From assembly GCA_023437885.1 (NCBI GenBank), contig JAEZFH010000475.1, forward strand, positions 1-5,707: a DNA stretch of 5,707 nt, read 5' to 3'. Below the pieces are notes generated by a model. The model searched no databases and was not told the origin of the DNA. It saw only the letters and a list, made by a program, of their open reading frames with translations. The translations under genes were made by a program, and so were the position numbers. This DNA comes from Bacillota bacterium (lineage in GTDB: Bacteria; Bacillota; Clostridia; Lachnospirales; Lachnospiraceae). The number at the start of each line of letters is the position of its first letter. Positions within the stretch are counted from its first letter, which is position 1. This document shows, one piece after another, positions 4,704 to 5,707 of the stretch.

Positions 4704-5707
4704 CTATTTGGTACCATGCTTTTTCGCAAGGCGATTCTCTCTCTTTGTAAAGAGCATTTCAAAGGAATAGATTGCATGCTGGCGTACTGTTTCCGGCTCG
4801 ATGATGCTGTCCACATAACCGCGTCTGGCAGCAGCTTCTGCGCTGGATTGTAGTTTTTCGTATTCGGCAGCCTTCTCCTTCACCGCCTCGGCGCCTTCCC
4901 CGTCACAGATAATCTGTGCAGCCAGCCCGGCATCCATCATACCGATTTGCGCACCGGGCAATGCATAGACCATATCTGCTCCGATATGCTTGGAGTTCAT
5001 ACTAAGATATGCTGAGCCGAAGGCTTTCCCAATAATTACATTCACCTTGGGAACAGTAGCATTGGCAAAAGCATAGGTTAATTTGGCAGCGGCTTTTGCT
5101 ATGGTCTTCTCTTCTTCCATCGTTGCCTTGTAGCAGCTGACATTGGTCAGGGTAAGCAAGGGAATTCCAAAAGCATCACAGAAATTTACAAAGCTGCTGG
5201 CTTTTTCACAGCCGGCACTGGTAAGTCCACCGTCATATTTCTCGGTAACCTTGCCTGCATCGTCTATCATTTCGGTGCGGTTTGCTATGGCACCGATTGT
5301 CATGCCGTTAAGCCGGATAAAGCCGGTTACCATCTCTTTGGCATAATCTGATTTTATTTCAAAGAAATAATGATTGTCCGAAATATCCTGCAAGGCTTTT
5401 CCTGTATCGGTCAATTCAGAGGATATCTGGGTCAGAAGACGGTTTAAATCATCATTGCACTCGTTGTAGGAAGCGTCATCTTCATGATTGGAGGGCAGGA
5501 TCGTCATTAATTCACGAACCTTAGCCAATACCTCTGCTTCTGAGGAGCCTACATAATCAACCGCACCGTTTTTTGCCTGGAAGGGGGCGGCTGCGGTATC
5601 ACATTTTTCTTTATAATTTGCAGCCAGGGAATTCGGGGATTTTACAAATAATTTTGCATTTTTTCCCTCCATAAATGAAAAATCACTTAAAGAAGCCATC
5701 ACAGCCA
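4704..5707 (-). CDS. Acyl-CoA carboxyltransferase (MmdA / PccB / transcarboxylase 12S type), N-terminus beyond window
   Basis: This is the biotin-dependent carboxyltransferase that moves a carboxyl group between biotin and an acyl-CoA (propionyl/methylmalonyl-CoA or a related substrate). The frame is open to the right edge. The 334 visible codons are the last two-thirds of a family of about 480-520 residues. An in-frame GTG-ATG (5702-5697) is internal: the residues around it (AVMASLSDFSFM) look like the middle of the N-terminal half-domain. The C-terminal crotonase-fold half-domain is clear: GGLTSAGCEKASSFVNFCDAFGIPLL (split here as GGLTSAGCEKASS and FVNFCDAFGIPLL), LTYAFANATVPKVNVIIGKA, SAYLSMNSKHIGADMVYA and GYVDSIIEPETVR. 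The usual DVPGFLPG-type loop is replaced by NVSCYKATMEEE, with Cys (codon 5135-5133) where a Gly is expected. It is first of the visible cluster, 14 bases before the OadG gene. Substrate cannot be fixed from sequence; a broad acyl-CoA role is also possible. Confidence 0.9.
   Translation of the reverse strand, partial: AVMASLSDFSFMEGKNAKLFVKSPNSLAANYKEKCDTAAAPFQAKNGAVDYVGSSEAEVLAKVRELMTILPSNHEDDASYNECNDDLNRLLTQISSELTDTGKALQDISDNHYFFEIKSDYAKEMVTGFIRLNGMTIGAIANRTEMIDDAGKVTEKYDGGLTSAGCEKASSFVNFCDAFGIPLLTLTNVSCYKATMEEEKTIAKAAAKLTYAFANATVPKVNVIIGKAFGSAYLSMNSKHIGADMVYALPGAQIGMMDAGLAAQIICDGEGAEAVKEKAAEYEKLQSSAEAAARRGYVDSIIEPETVRQHAIYSFEMLFTKRENRLAKKHGTK

Noticed and set aside
4310..5346. Plus-strand open frames opposite the oadG-like gene and the carboxyltransferase.
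   Set aside because: They are complementary-strand shadows of well-supported genes, with no own signals.

Overview
The window looks like chromosomal DNA of an anaerobic Firmicute, most likely a Clostridia/Lachnospiraceae-type organism. The evidence is moderate-to-low GC, strong AGGAGG-type ribosome binding sites, a ylxM-ffh pair, and a decarboxylase-type biotin enzyme cluster with an OadG-like subunit. That placement is inferred from gene content and protein style, not from a marker search. All supported genes lie on the minus strand, so transcription runs from right to left.

Right part (5707 to 2134, in transcription order): an acyl-CoA carboxyltransferase cut by the window edge, a small OadG-type membrane subunit, a biotin carrier protein with an Ala/Pro linker and an EAMKM biotinylation site, and a 5S/OadA/PycB-type carboxyltransferase. 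Together they hold both halves of a carboxyl-transfer cycle: one subunit for acyl-CoA, one for pyruvate/oxaloacetate, and a swinging biotin arm between them. No ATP-dependent biotin carboxylase and no OadB/MmdB sodium-pump subunit is visible. The set therefore resembles either a transcarboxylase (12S + 5S + 1.3S) or a sodium-pumping decarboxylase whose beta subunit lies elsewhere. Between the carrier gene and the 5S-like gene is a 221-bp gap filled by an 86-bp tandem repeat. Each full unit can form two RNA hairpins. This is the most unusual structure in the window.

Middle (2133 to 1676): a long hairpin that may end the carboxylase operon, then a small orphan Hpt (histidine phosphotransfer) protein.

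Left part (1675 to 1): a near-consensus sigma-A promoter (TTGACA-17-TATACT), a perfect 8-bp inverted repeat at the expected transcript 5' end that touches the ribosome binding site, then ylxM and ffh. These are the signal recognition particle accessory protein and GTPase. ffh runs off the left edge before the end of its M domain.

I see no tRNA, rRNA, CRISPR array, transposase or phage gene. I found no strong case for a wholly new system. The repeat element and the unusual carboxyltransferase set are the parts worth following.
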